Shown here in pieces: positions 32,460 to 43,310 of a stretch of DNA of 64,000 nt (within the stretch, counting starts at the first letter, position 1; every line of letters begins with the position of its first letter). The DNA is from Gentiana macrophylla (lineage: Eukaryota; Streptophyta; Magnoliopsida; Gentianales; Gentianaceae): positions 2,108,001 through 2,172,000 of the forward strand of contig CM047805.1 in the NCBI GenBank assembly GCA_026214975.1, read 5' to 3'. Position numbers and translations under genes: made by a program. The notes beneath the pieces were generated by a model. It saw only the letters and a program-made list of their open reading frames with translations. It was not told the origin of the DNA and searched no databases.

Positions 32460-32765
32460 TGTTTTGTTTTTTTTTCAAACATCTGTAACTTTTGATTTAT
32501 AACTCCGATCATCGAAATTTTTTCACCAAAATTCATATTTTTTTCGCTCTTTAATTTGGGCCCAAATACGATACCCTTCCGACGTAAATTTTGAAAGCCG
32601 AAAAAATATTTCCATTAACCGAAGCGTTTTTTTAATAAATGACCGTAACTTTTGATTTAGAACACTGATAATCAAAATTGTTTCACCAAAGTTCATATTT
32701 TTTTTATCTTCATTTTGAGATCTCATTTGATATCTTTTCGACGTAGTATTTGAAAGCCGAATTTA
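32460..32765. repeat. Two diverged ~180-bp tandem units in the Pack-MULE
   Basis: Both units (about 32,480-32,600 and 32,640-32,765) have the order CTGTAACTTTTGATTTA, TTTCACCAAA, TTCATATTTTTTT and CGACGTA..TTTGAAAGCCGA, at about 70-75% similarity. Non-coding. Confidence 0.65.
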
Positions 32766-32789
32766 ATCACAGCATTTACACTAACACAT

Positions 32790-33660
32790 GATCGATGAAA
32801 CAATATCGATGATCGTAATCGTAAATAGTATCGAGATTACTATCGAAACAGATATCAATATCGACGTGTCGATGAAACGGTATCGATGATCGGTATCGTG
32901 ATCAATAAATATTATCAGGCTCATTTAAGGCTTAATTCAAGTGACTACATCAATGCACACATATCTGGCTCATATAAGGCTCATTCAAGGGGATCATGAT
33001 ATACTCAAAGCTTCAACCATCTAGATGATAAAAGGCTCTTACAACAGAACTTTAAAGGTACAAGTCTCAGCCAAGGGTTCAGCAAGAATAGAGGTAGCAG
33101 ATATACAGCAGCAGGTGTTCAAATGTAGATTAGGTGAAGTAATTCAGCTAGAGATCAAATGCAAAGAAGCAGGTTTTATGCACAAAAAGGTTCAGCACTT
33201 AGAGATGTGATAAATCACAAAATCAGCCAATAAAACGTAGAAAATAAAGCAGGTTATGTGCACTATAAATTCAGCAAAATATCAAGTGCAATACAATGTG
33301 ATATTAGGGAGTGCAAGGCAGCTTGACAAGATAATCAATTTCACACAGCCAAGCACAAAGATACATACACTGAATTTCAGCCCTTGTACTGAATATCACA
33401 TCTGGCTCATATAAGGCTCATATAGGGCATACAATATCACTAACAATATCATATAAGGCACACAATATCAAGAAACTTGAGATCGAGATCGAGATCGTAA
33501 ACATTACGATGATCGATGAAACATGATCGTGCTCATTTAAGGCTTAATTCAAGTGACTACTTCAAGGCACAAATATCTGGCTCATATAAGACTCATTTAA
33601 GGCTTAATTCAAGGGACACAATAAAGGCTCATTTTCTTGCTTTAGACATTGAGGTACCTA
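32790..33660. repeat. ATCGATGAAAC / CTCATATAAGGCTCAT repeat region in the Pack-MULE
   Basis: A block with GATCGATGAAAC and GGCTCATTTAAGGCTTAATTCAAGTGACTAC (about 32,780-33,000) recurs at about 33,495-33,640, with further ATCTGGCTCATATAAGGCTC copies near 33,400. Between them is unremarkable A-rich sequence. Origin unknown. Confidence 0.6.
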
Positions 33661-33849
33661 GATTTGGTTCATTAACAGAGCTGCCACTTGGGTTTGGCAA
33701 AAAAAAAGATAAAAGAAGTACTGAAATTGCATTTTTGTTTGAAATTCTGCTTCATTTTGGAAGAAATTGTCCTGACTTTTAAAAGACGTTTGTAGTGAAA
33801 TGCATAGCTCTGATACCTGAATCAACAGAATGTTTTCCAAACAATAAGA

Positions 33850-34070
33850 CAACTCTTAGTATGTTCCAAACAATAAGCATATTTAAGTCTTATGTTTTGC
33901 TTGATGTCAATATCACCCTTGCCCTCTCCAAGAGCACCATCTATTTCATCGATAATCAAACACTTTGGCTTCAAACCGACGATTACAGAGTCCATCTAAA
34001 CTGTATCCACGATTTTGCTCTCAGCCATCACCAGTTTTTCTTTCGATTCCATTTCCTCAAGCACAAAACA
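33850..34070 (-). pseudogene. Captured fragment of a CTF18-like clamp-loader AAA+ ATPase
   Basis: The minus-strand reading at about 34,035-33,905 gives AESKIVDTV, a stop, then MDSVIVGLKPKCLIIDEIDG and ALGEGKGDI. This matches the Walker B exon of plant CTF18 (an RFC-like protein that loads PCNA during sister-chromatid cohesion), whose usual form there is PKCLVIDEIDGALGDGKGAV. Only this exon is present, with a TAG in place of the usual Gln. It is a captured piece, not a working gene. The family assignment rests on recognising this motif. Confidence 0.7.
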
Positions 34071-34343
34071 AACCCTTCAAATCACATAGCAATAAACACA
34101 GTACAACCAACATCACCATGTCCCCATGGACTTTTATACTAACAAACAAACAATCAAACAGTTAGTACCTAATTCACATACTCTTTCTAGACAATGAATC
34201 AACTAAGCACTCAATACCTCATTCAAGCTTCGCATTGTTGAATTGAAGCATAGACATGTAAAGCTTGTTGATTTCTCAAAAGTTAATTAGCTAATGAAGA
34301 TTATCTCATAATTCTAAGTAAGAAAACTGGAATAAAATTAAGC

Positions 34344-34675
34344 AATACTTAAACAGCAGAAAAAATAAATGCATACCTTATTCTTTTCCCATTGAGCTTT
34401 CTCAGGACAATTTTTAGCAATATGATTGTTACCTTTGCATATAAAACAGCTTTCACCGGGCTTCACCATTCTAAGCGGATGCTTTTTACTGCTGCCAATC
34501 AATTTCTTCATTTTGGTTGCATCTTTAGGCGGTGCAGCTAATTTCATCTTCAATTTAGCTAATTTCTTCTTCATCTTAATCGGATCATTGCACGGTTTTG
34601 GCTCTGGCTTTCGGAGTAGCTCAGGATTCGATTCTCTGAAATGTTTCTTAGCTTCTCATTGTCGTTTGCTCACCA
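34344..34675 (-). pseudogene. Captured 5' exon of a ZCCHC9-like zinc-knuckle gene
   Basis: The minus-strand reading starts at the ATG at 34,675 (MVSKRQ, then a stop) and continues EAKKHFRESNPELL, a Lys-rich region, and KHPLRMVKPGESCFICKGN with a CCHC knuckle (C-x2-C-x4-H-x4-C). It then reads AKNCPEKAQWEKNK and ends at a splice-donor-like AAG|GTATGC (about 34,375). Plant ZCCHC9-type proteins share KPGESCFICK..HIAKLCPEK and have further knuckles in later exons, which are absent. The stop at codon 7 would prevent translation from this ATG. Confidence 0.75.
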
Positions 34676-34915
34676 TTTTTACTCCGCGTTCGTAGCTTTT
34701 TGAAAGAATGGAGCAGAGAAGAAGAAACAGCGTGTAGATAAGGGTAATTTAGTCCGGCTGAAATTATTTGTCCTTATTGCAACTAGAAAAAGATGTGTGG
34801 ATTAATGCTTAATTAAGGAAGGAAAAGTGAACTATAAACTAATTTTTCCTATTTTATATGCCTAATAACAAAAAAATGACCGGCAACAAGAAAACATTGC
34901 TTCTTGTCACAGGCC

Positions 34916-34923
34916 TATAAATT
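34916..34923 (+). promoter_or_regulatory. TATA box of peptide copy B
   Basis: TATAAATT, 93 bp before the ATG at 35,009, identical in context to copy A. Only 57 bp of ancestral sequence remain between it and the Pack-MULE target duplication. Confidence 0.6.
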
Positions 34924-35008
34924 TAGGCTCATGAAATACTGTAAATCACATCATTTCAGCTCTCAATATTATTTACTTAAAAAGCAGAACAGAACTGAAC
35001 AGAACCTG

Positions 35009-35995
35009 ATGGCCAGAGTTGCTTGCTTTTTCCTGTGCTTTCTTTTTATCATGGCTGGTATGTATATGCTGCTGCTTCTTCTTCTTGTTTTATCATGGCT
35101 GGTATGTATATGCTGCTACATCTTCTATCTTCTTGTTTCCTGACACTTTTTAACAACAAAACTACATAGTTTTAAGGGGAATGAGGGAGAATAATATTTC
35201 ATCAGGTGCTTTTTTGAGACTTTTGCATAAAGGACAAAACTATTTAAATCGGGTCGAAATTCACTTGTGTTCAAATTATTGTTTAAATTCGAAATTCACC
35301 ATCGAAATTCACTAAAAAATTCATTGTCGAGATTCGATTTTCGGATTCATTGTCAAAATTCATGGGGTAAATTCACCGATTTTGGGATTCATGGGAAAAT
35401 TTGATTTAAGGATTCACTGTTGTTTTATCGCTATAAAAAATGACTTCTCCTATAAAAATATGTAGTAACAAAACTACTTATCCCTAATTTTACATAGTTT
35501 TAATACTAAAAAAAAAAATTAAAATTCAATGGGGTCACACGTGCCCCAGGGGCACGTGGGTCCGCCTGTCCCCCCCTTTCCCTCTGTTCATGACCCCCTT
35601 CCCTCTGTTCATGAGGAGGGAGCATTAGAAAAAAAATATACATGGGGTCTTTAACGGCACCCTATTTATTTATATATTTTGGGCACCACAATAATGAGAA
35701 AGAATAGTAGGTGGTTATTCAAGGTATCACACATTATGTTTGCAAACTTGGATTTTTTTCCCCCTTTGTTTTTTGATAGTTGCAATGATGTTTTTACTTT
35801 TTTTTTTTTATTGCAGCCGAAGAATTGGTGATTATGATGGCACCGACAAGGATCATTCATGCATCGGCTGAAGATGGAAAAAAAGATGATTTCTTATGTC
35901 AAGATTACAATCCCAGCATTGAAGATGAAGAGGAAAGACTCATTTGCCAATGTGATCCGAAGACACTTAGATGCTTTGAGTACTCCTCGCCGTAA
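35009..35995 (+). CDS. Secreted cysteine-rich peptide, copy B (two exons)
   Basis: Exon 1 (35,009-35,057) encodes MARVACFFLCFLFIMA and ends at donor G|GTATGT in phase 1. Exon 2 (35,817-35,995, TAA) follows TTATTGCAG and begins AEELVIMMAPTRI. The precursor has 75 residues with likely signal cleavage near residues 17-18. The mature part is acidic with four cysteines ending FLC..LICQCDPKTLRCFEYSSP. Against copy A it lacks 14 residues containing the first two cysteines, an in-frame loss. A small duplicated GGTATGTATATGCTGC follows the donor. Open and spliceable, so plausibly functional, but expression is unknown and a Pack-MULE now replaces its upstream promoter. Family not recognised. Confidence 0.75.
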
Positions 35996-36596
35996 TAATA
36001 TGACTCCTCATCGTCGGAAGAGTAATGCTGCTGTTACAACCATTCAACCACAACGACTGATACAACCTTGATTTTACACCGTTGATCATCATAGGTCTAT
36101 ATCATAATCAATGAGTGATGCATGGTGATTGATAATGTAAAAATCAAGTTGTATATTCGTTGTGACTGAATGATTGTGTCGCTAGCATTACCAAATCATA
36201 AAGACAATGGAAGAGTAATGCTCAATGCACGACCAATAAGACACAACAAGTGACACAACCTATGTATTCATCCTTCATCATGACGAGCCTACATTTTGAT
36301 CAATTGTGTATCGCCCGGTGTGTCTGAGTGATTACGCGTGTAGCATTATTCATAATGGAAATGGTTATGGTGGTTGAATTTCCTCAACAAAATAGTCACG
36401 ACAAAAATATACAAAACATTTTAATTGGTGTACGTCATATCATGATCAATGATGTAAAGTGTGTCATATATATTTGTTTGTGATTATTTTATTATGTGAT
36501 ATATCTACAATAGTTATGATAGTTATTAAAGTATCACAACATACTTTTCCACATGCATTTGATTTTCAATGTATCATACAAGGTAATCAAAACACG
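35996..36596. other. 3' flank of peptide copy B
   Basis: Counterpart of 7,789-8,375, with small indels. Ends abruptly at about 36,592 in Tat-like sequence. No coding signal. Confidence 0.6.
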
Positions 36597-36935
36597 TGAT
36601 CGGATAGGTATCCGGCCGAACCACCAAAGTAGCGCAGATCTGACCCACTTGTAAAGCAGCGTCAGACCTTGGGGGCTTATGATGATACCCAAGTCGAGTT
36701 ACGCCACGTGTTAACTTTAGGGGTGCTTAATAAATGATCTGTCCTTAAACTTAGGGCTTCAAGGGCCAAAGGCCCCAAGGACGAACAGAGGGCAGATCGT
36801 CTACCACAAGAGATCGGTCTAAGCTCCTCCTCCAGCCACCGCAGGACGGCCAAGGTCTAGTGAAGAGGAGCTGCCCAGTTCGTCCACTTTAGTTCAGGGG
36901 GCTGAGCGTGGGACAACTCAACAAAGCGCCAAAAA
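36597..36935 (+). repeat. Tat-type LTR fragment
   Basis: GC-rich patch unlike its neighbours. GGGGGCTTATGATGATACC (from 36,671) parallels the PPT-LTR start of the Tat element at 24,056, so the LTR would begin at 36,680 and is cut off near 36,935. Belongs to a different Tat family; no second LTR seen. Confidence 0.5.
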
Positions 36936-36939
36936 AAAT

Positions 36940-37126
36940 TACCCGCTACTTTTTTCATGATGAAAAACAATATATTATGTGACGATTGGTGTCAGAATAA
37001 TTTAATAACCCAAAAATTTAACATATGTGCCGACTTAAAAAAATTCCTCACGTAACATGTAAATATGTGATGAATTTTTAGGCGTCACATTTTATTTCGT
37101 CACAAAAGGTCAATTTTCTTGTAGTG
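36940..37126 (-). mobile_element. CACTA (En/Spm) element end or short deletion derivative
   Basis: Read on the minus strand it begins CACTACAAGAAAATTGACC, the standard plant CACTA terminus, followed by GTGACG-type subterminal words. The opposite terminus was not found. Confidence 0.7.
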
Positions 37127-37132
37127 TCAGGT

Positions 37133-37608
37133 TGTTGGACCTTAAGAATGATGATCCAATAGGACTTGAAAGGGCCTGAAGTTTGCCTTTGGATAGCTAT
37201 CCCGACACTCGAGTCACTTCGGTAATAGAGTAATTTCTATAGACTATGAATTCAACATGTAATTGTACATCACAATTCCAAGAGCTAATAGTTCTTGTGT
37301 AAAATAAAGAGCATCCTATAGAGAGTTGGAGAGAAGGGAAAAAGGCCGGTCTAGCAACCGGAGTTTTCCAATAGAAATCCATGATGTGATTCCGGCGAGC
37401 TGTTCGTGTGGACTAGCGGTAGAGGCCGAACACTCGGGCGGCTCTATGCAGAACTACTCTCCTTAGACGGTCAAAGCGTCGATCTTTTAGATCAACTAAG
37501 GTAATCACCGTCTACTAGCTTATTTGTTTATTGCTTAAACGAAGTCGATCCTGGTCAAAGGAAATAAATTTTTGAATCCCGCTGCGTTTCCGCGTAGATT
37601 TCCTAACA
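37133..37608 (+). repeat. Copia-like solo LTR (~476 bp)
   Basis: Starts TGTTGGACC and ends CGTAGATTTCCTAACA. These TGTTgg..ccTAACA termini and the GCTGCGTTTCCGCGTAG tail are typical of plant copia LTRs. No primer site follows, and I see no clear 5-bp target duplication (CAGGT against GTATG), so it could be a fragment. Confidence 0.6.
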
Positions 37609-40600
37609 GTATGATGGTTGTACTAAGTGATAGACATTACAACCTTTTTATTTATAACTTCGCATACACGATAAAAGTGTATTATATGAAAAATAGGTAA
37701 AATTAAAGCCTCTAACGATACAACATTTCTACAACCTTTGCATTTTAAAGGAAAATTTTATGGTGGTTAATGATTATCAAACTCAATATTGAATTCAATG
37801 ATTGAGAATTAACACATGATCACAATCATTCTTGTGACGACATGTGTCTATTGAATTTGGTGATCATTGACCAACATAAAATAAACACAAAAGAAAACTG
37901 TCTTATGATCTTATCACTTATTTTAGCATTAAAATAATAATAATAACACTAATATAAATACACACTTAAAACCTTGATAAAATCAGAGTTCGATTCTCAT
38001 CACCGCTCTAAATATAAAAAAATCATACCCCCAGCCCTCTCCCTCTCCCTCTCCCCCTCCCCCTCCCCCTCCCCCTTAAATAAACACCCAAAAATAAACC
38101 CAATATTATTCAAAATTAACCTTGACCGGTGTATATGTCTAAAAGTTTTATCAAGTAATTTATTGAATTAAAAGTAGGAAAATGATATGTGCACTCCATA
38201 ATAAGTGTAGTGCACATACACTATATGCTTTTTAGCATTTGATAAAAGTGCTGGGTCATTAATTATATGTATTTTATTAATGATCAATGGATAAAAACGT
38301 GTAATAAATATGTATGATAGATATTGTGTGGTGGGTATATTACCACACTAAAAAGAAACATTTGCTTTATTTTCCTTTCTATTCTATGTCACTGCCACGT
38401 ATAGACGATTGACCCTGACATTGAAGTACTTTGAAAAAATTCCACTTTTGAATCATTTTTTCATTTAGTTAAGAAATATCTAAAAAATTCCAGAATCATT
38501 TTTTCATTTAATTAAGAAATAAAACTAAGATTAAAAAACACATTGAAGTATTTTAATATGGTTCTTTTTAATATACACTAGCAAAATGCACATGCGTTGC
38601 ACGTGTTAGTTAAATTGATATATTTAAATGAAATTTAACAACGTACTTTGATGTATACATTGTTAACTACGTGTTTAACTTATAAAATGATAATATAGTG
38701 AATCATGATAAACTTGTATAAGTTGATTGTATTAATGTAAATTCAATTGTGGAATAAATATCAATACAAATAGAATCTAAACAACGTAGTATTATTAACA
38801 CGTCTGATAGCGCTAAATAAATCATAAAGAATCTAGTCAACTTCTTAAAACTCCATCATCGCTTGGTTTAAAATGACTAACCCGAGTTGGCAATACATTT
38901 ATACATTGTTATGTACGTGTATAAAAGAATGGATATTGAAAAAATCTCTGGACATGTATGAGTGCAAGAATGAAAGGAAATTGGAGACTCCACCAATTGT
39001 TCTTTGTAAATGGTAATAAAACCTTCAAAAGGTTTATTGGCCCTCTTATCGAAAGACGAAATACTTTCAGGTCGATATCATTAGTCTGACAAATCTCCTC
39101 CATGGCAGTGTTAGTGGGGGAGGATCGAATATCCTCCACACCAAGAAGTACTACCACCACCTTATATGAGTTTGTACATTTTTTTTGAGCGGGTTAAGAA
39201 TTTCAGATAGAATTGAAACTTGTAGAATTGAAGTACCTTGATCTTCAATAGAAGCCATTGAGATTTCGGGTAAGATTTTGGTTCAATTAGAAGAATAAGT
39301 GTGAATGACTTTGTTGATAATGTGCATTCTCCAAAAAACAAAAGACTCTGATTATAATAGAAAGCAAAGAAAGATTCAGATCGAAAGAGTTCTTATTTTA
39401 TAATGATGAAGTAACCAATACGTTTGATTACAAGATTTAATGATTAGCACGTATCACAAGGTTCATATCAATTAGGATCTCAAAATTTGATAATTGAGAT
39501 ATGAATTTCATGTCAAAGACATTTGGGTTCCCGCCTCTTAAGAAGTGCCACACCATCTCCATTCAGATCTAACCTGTGACCTGCGTTTTAGATCAAGTCA
39601 TTGGGTCTTTTGATGTGTGTATGAGCCGACGTCATACACGTGGCACCTAATGGGCTACATCAGATCCTCTTACCATATGGGCCACAGAAGTCAAGCCCAG
39701 TTCAAGGCCTTATACTCCAAATAATTTTGATGAATGTCTCAGTCCATTATGCAGTCCGTCCCAGTCCTCGTTCTGCGATTCGGTGCAGGATCACCTCGGT
39801 CCTGAACTCTTAGCTTGGGGCAAATCATCATCGCCGACTTCGGGTTTATGAGTTGAGCGGTCAGGTCATTTAGCTGACTATAATGTCCACAAGAATGGCT
39901 CCATGATTTCATCTTCATTATGGCACGAATCGTAAGTCGTCCCATAATCTCAGTCATATCCCCAATCATGTGCTCTAAGGCATCTTCTCCGTAAAAGGGA
40001 TCATATAAAAATGATTCACTCTTAAAAAAATTCAGAACTGCATTAATAGCTTGATCCAAAATCATCTGGGTATGTAGGTAGTAAATCACATTGGCTTAGA
40101 TATAATTCAACACAAAATACACCAGTCAAGTAATTGAGTTTTACAAAGCCTAATTACCAGTATAAAGATCCAGTTTCATCAGTGATGATTTCAGACATCG
40201 TCTGATACTACTGTGGATTTCAAGATAAACATAAAAGTGTAATATTTATAAAATAAAACAATAGCAGTTTATACAAATACAAAATTTCGCTTTGGAACAC
40301 AATGCTTAATGATTTAGTTGTCGATACCGTGTTCTTTCATTCTTCATGTGCCATCCTCTTCCATAGCATAAATCCGGTCATTAATAAGTGTAAAAACTTT
40401 GTGTGCTTTCATTCTTCATTAAGAAGGGTTACGTACCAGACCGTTAAACTTGTTTGTATACTATATTTATTGTACATTTGATGGTGTTGTCTAGTTGATC
40501 CTTGGGTTTGATCAACACCTTAGTTGTTGATATTGAAGTTCCCCTTGATATTTATCACTATCTCAATATGAACACATCTCCTTTCTCTCATACAGAACTT

Positions 40601-41760
40601 TCAGCCTTTTACAAAAACCAATGCAATTCAGTGGTAATGGAAGTTGGTTCCAGTGTCCAATGGAAATATATCAACGACAGTTTGGTTCATTGGATCCTAG
40701 ATTCAAGAGCCATTGCCCCATCACTTTTTCATACAGAACCAAAATCCTACAAATGGTTAGTTTTCTATGAAAGAACAAGGCAAATAAACTCATACAAATG
40801 GTTTCGTTTCTCCTTGTGCTTTATGGATCATCATTGCAAAGCAAAAATGGATAAGATATTGCTTTCTTGTAAGACGAAACATGTATTTTTCTACGTGGGA
40901 TTAAAATATGCTTTCCACAATGTCGCCTAATTGTGACTTCAGCATGAATCTCTTTTTCCTTTGAAAACTTTACATATCATCCATGTACCATTGCATAATC
41001 TTCATGCTGGATCTAAGTTCCTTTACAACAATTTCACTGACTACTTTTTCAACATTAATTTGTGAGGAGGCAATCCATTTAGTATCAAAGTGCTGAGAAA
41101 TTATTCTTGATAATAATCATTATTATCATCAATTGCCTTATCAAAGCTGTTGAAACAATACTCTTCACTTGGAAATGTTGATATCAAATTTTCATTAACT
41201 CATCACAATGTTAATTAGTCGTGGCCAGTATTATTCTGTTTAGAATGTGTTCTTCTGTATAGATGGAAATATAATATAAATGAATTTTCGGAACCTCGTC
41301 ATTGTTTTCATCATACTCAATGACCATTTTTTTGGTAACTATATGTCTCATTTAATGTTTGTTGGTACTTCTCCACAACTCACCCGTAATAATAATTGAC
41401 TGAAGTGTATATCTCTTCTTTCTCTCATTGTTTGGAAAAGTATAATTTATTTATCATTGGCCACAGATATGACTTCACCAACTGATGTAAGGCAACCTGA
41501 TGATACAATTTCCGATGATTCACCCATTTTTTCTAAAGCAATTAGTGATATTTTGACATCAACTTGAGCAGATTTTACGATGATTTGAACCATTTTGTGT
41601 ACATATAAACTTTCAGAGTCACGCTTTTACTATTATTTTAGTAAGTTATCAGCCAATTTTGTTATTAGATTTACGCGTGGTATCTCTGTGTCTATTTTGC
41701 AGCACAGGTATCACGGCGGGAGCGTGGATTTTTGACTTTATAGTGCCATGGATTATTGAG
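37609..41760. other. AT-rich intergenic stretch without recognisable genes
   Basis: Contains a CCCTCT/CCCCCT simple repeat (38,035-38,078) and a TGCACATGCGTTGCACGTG inverted word (38,590-38,612). A GC-richer block of LTR-like character (39,530-39,900) is also present but not assignable. Short ORFs at 38,909-39,160 (-) and 39,739-40,089 (-) have no motifs I recognise. Confidence 0.4.
40502..40930 (+). CDS. Hypothetical 142-codon ORF
   Basis: The longest ORF in this 4-kb stretch. It is rich in aromatic residues, His and Cys (LVHWILDSRAIAPSLFHTEP; KWFRFSLCFMDHHCKAK) and has no signal peptide or known motif. Its composition is plausible for a real exon, but there is no paralogue in the window, no clear promoter, and no splice context to support it. 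It could be a chance ORF or a remnant of an unrecognised element. No function proposed. Confidence 0.2.
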   Translation: MGLINTLVVDIEVPLDIYHYLNMNTSPFSHTELSAFYKNQCNSVVMEVGSSVQWKYINDSLVHWILDSRAIAPSLFHTEPKSYKWLVFYERTRQINSYKWFRFSLCFMDHHCKAKMDKILLSCKTKHVFFYVGLKYAFHNVA

Positions 41761-43124
41761 TGATGATTTTGCTGATTGAGGCAAGGATTTCAACCCACAA
41801 GGATCGCTGACACACGTTAGAAGGTTCGATCAATGCCAAGTGAAGAATAAAGTTGATCATAGTGCTTTCAGTTACAAATGACGTGCGCTATATGACCTTG
41901 ACCCGCGCCAAGTGAAGTTACACATTCTGTTGAGCATTTAATGCGAATGTCATTCAGCCAACTACTGTATATTGGACTTGACTCGCGCCAAAGATCAATG
42001 ACCTGCGCCAACACCACAATTGCACATGACGAGCGCCAGTTACCTTTGACCTACGCCAAATTTGCCGAGTCAGCAAGGATTGGTCTCTTTTATCCTTCCC
42101 TTCACACAAAATAAAAGATACACTTCATCTTTCTCAACTTCTCCATCTTGAAGGCACCCCACCCCCAGGCTCTTATAGCCGAATTTTAGTAGAAATTAGC
42201 TATTGAACTTGATTGTAAAGGCTAAGGATTCTAGTTTAACTCTATCACTTGATTGGATTCAGCACACTAGTGTTAGTCCATTGAAGCTTTTGGAAGTTGG
42301 ATGAAGAACACCAACTCGAAATTGTACTCTTTGGTTTGGTAATCCTTAATCTTTATTTTTAATTCAATTGTTCTCATGGTTATGAATATTAATTTTGAGA
42401 TGTTGATATTTGTAGACATGAGTGGCTAGACTTATCTAGCCAAGATTATGTTGTAACTCTAGTTTATCCTCTTATGTTGATTGAGAATGTTTGTTTGTGT
42501 TGCTAGTTTTGATTGTCATTAAGCTTTTCCTACTTGTGTTGTATTGATTGCTTGCATTGGAGTAATTGCCTAGTGTTAGCATTTACACATTTGACGGAGA
42601 CCGAAAGGAGATGTTAGTCGTGGGAAGAGGGCAGGAAAACCGGAAGGTAAAATCGACCCTTTGTGGCATTCGATTTCTTATCCGGGGATAGTTGACATTG
42701 TCATTTCATTCAGGTGCGTAGCATACCAATTAATCAGGTTTAGGACCCTTAAACTGAGGAGGAGGTAAAGAGTAGTTTCGTACACTCGTATGAGGGGAAA
42801 CTACTTGCTTAGGAATGCACCGTTTCACACTTTCGAACACCAATGGTAGGAGATCCTTCCCTTGATACTACAAGAGGATGGCTAGGTTACATATTGTCTT
42901 GGTTAGTTACTTTGATCATTTTACCATCTCTATTATCACAAGTACTTTGTTCATGCATTCAATCACCATCTTACAAATTGTGACCTAAATCGAATTAATA
43001 TTAGCTTTTTAGTGTGTAACCTCACAAGTGTTTTCCCCGTGAATTCGACCTTGACTCACCATACTAGACTACAATTGACCCGGTACACTGCCGGTTAAAT
43101 TGGACACCTAGGATTTGGCCATCA
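41761..43124 (+). repeat. Athila (+) 5' LTR, about 1,364 bp
   Basis: Ends GGCCATCA just before the primer site. The start is placed at TGATGATTTTGC because TGATG..CATCA inverted ends are shared with the other Athila-type LTRs here. The start is inferred, since the 3' LTR is outside the window. Contains a cluster of GCGCCAA words (41,877-42,065) and the GTGAATTCGACCTTGA block near its end. Confidence 0.65.
41877..42065 (+). repeat. GAC-N(2-4)-GCGCCAA word cluster in the LTR
   Basis: Six copies or variants: GACGTGCGCTA, GACCCGCGCCAA, GACTCGCGCCAA, GACCTGCGCCAA, GACGAGCGCCAG and GACCTACGCCAA, spaced 20-80 bp apart. Confidence 0.8.
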
Positions 43125-43130
43125 AGCTTT

Positions 43131-43149
43131 CTGGCTCCGTTTCCAGGGA
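43131..43149 (+). other. Athila (+) primer-binding site
   Basis: CTGGCTCCGTTTCCAGGGAC is a mutated form of the Athila-type TGGCGCCGTTGCCGGGGA, which is intact in the element at 50,455. Confidence 0.65.
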
Positions 43150-43310
43150 CTTCTTCTTGAGTAACGGTTACTACTTGTACTAGTTTAAAATTTTCGAGAA
43201 TCGGTCAGACTTTTCTAATCTCATTTCTATTTTATTTCTTTGGTGCTTGCCTCTTGGTGAGTCACCAAGTGTTATTTTATTGTGTTTTTGTTGTTTCTAT
43301 TTTGTAGTGG

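Larger units (their letters stand above)
32301..34849. mobile_element. Pack-MULE with two captured gene fragments
   Basis: It is bounded by a perfect 9-bp direct repeat TATTTTATA (32,292-32,300 and 34,850-34,858); copy A has the single uninterrupted site at 1,246-1,254. The ~110-bp terminal inverted repeats share AATTGCAAAAAGGACAAACA / AGTTGCAATAAGGACAAATA and AATTTCAG..AAATTACCC. Inside are exon-like fragments of two unrelated host genes, and no transposase. These are the defining traits of a Pack-MULE. It is inserted 67 bp upstream of the TATA box of peptide copy B. Confidence 0.9.

Noticed and set aside
37197..37382. 61-codon minus-strand ORF
   Set aside because: Falls within the copia-like solo LTR and has no supporting motif.
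38573..38640. Helitron or other element end around TGCACATGCGTTGCACGTG
   Set aside because: Only a short suggestive word; no CTRR hairpin end or TC start could be placed.
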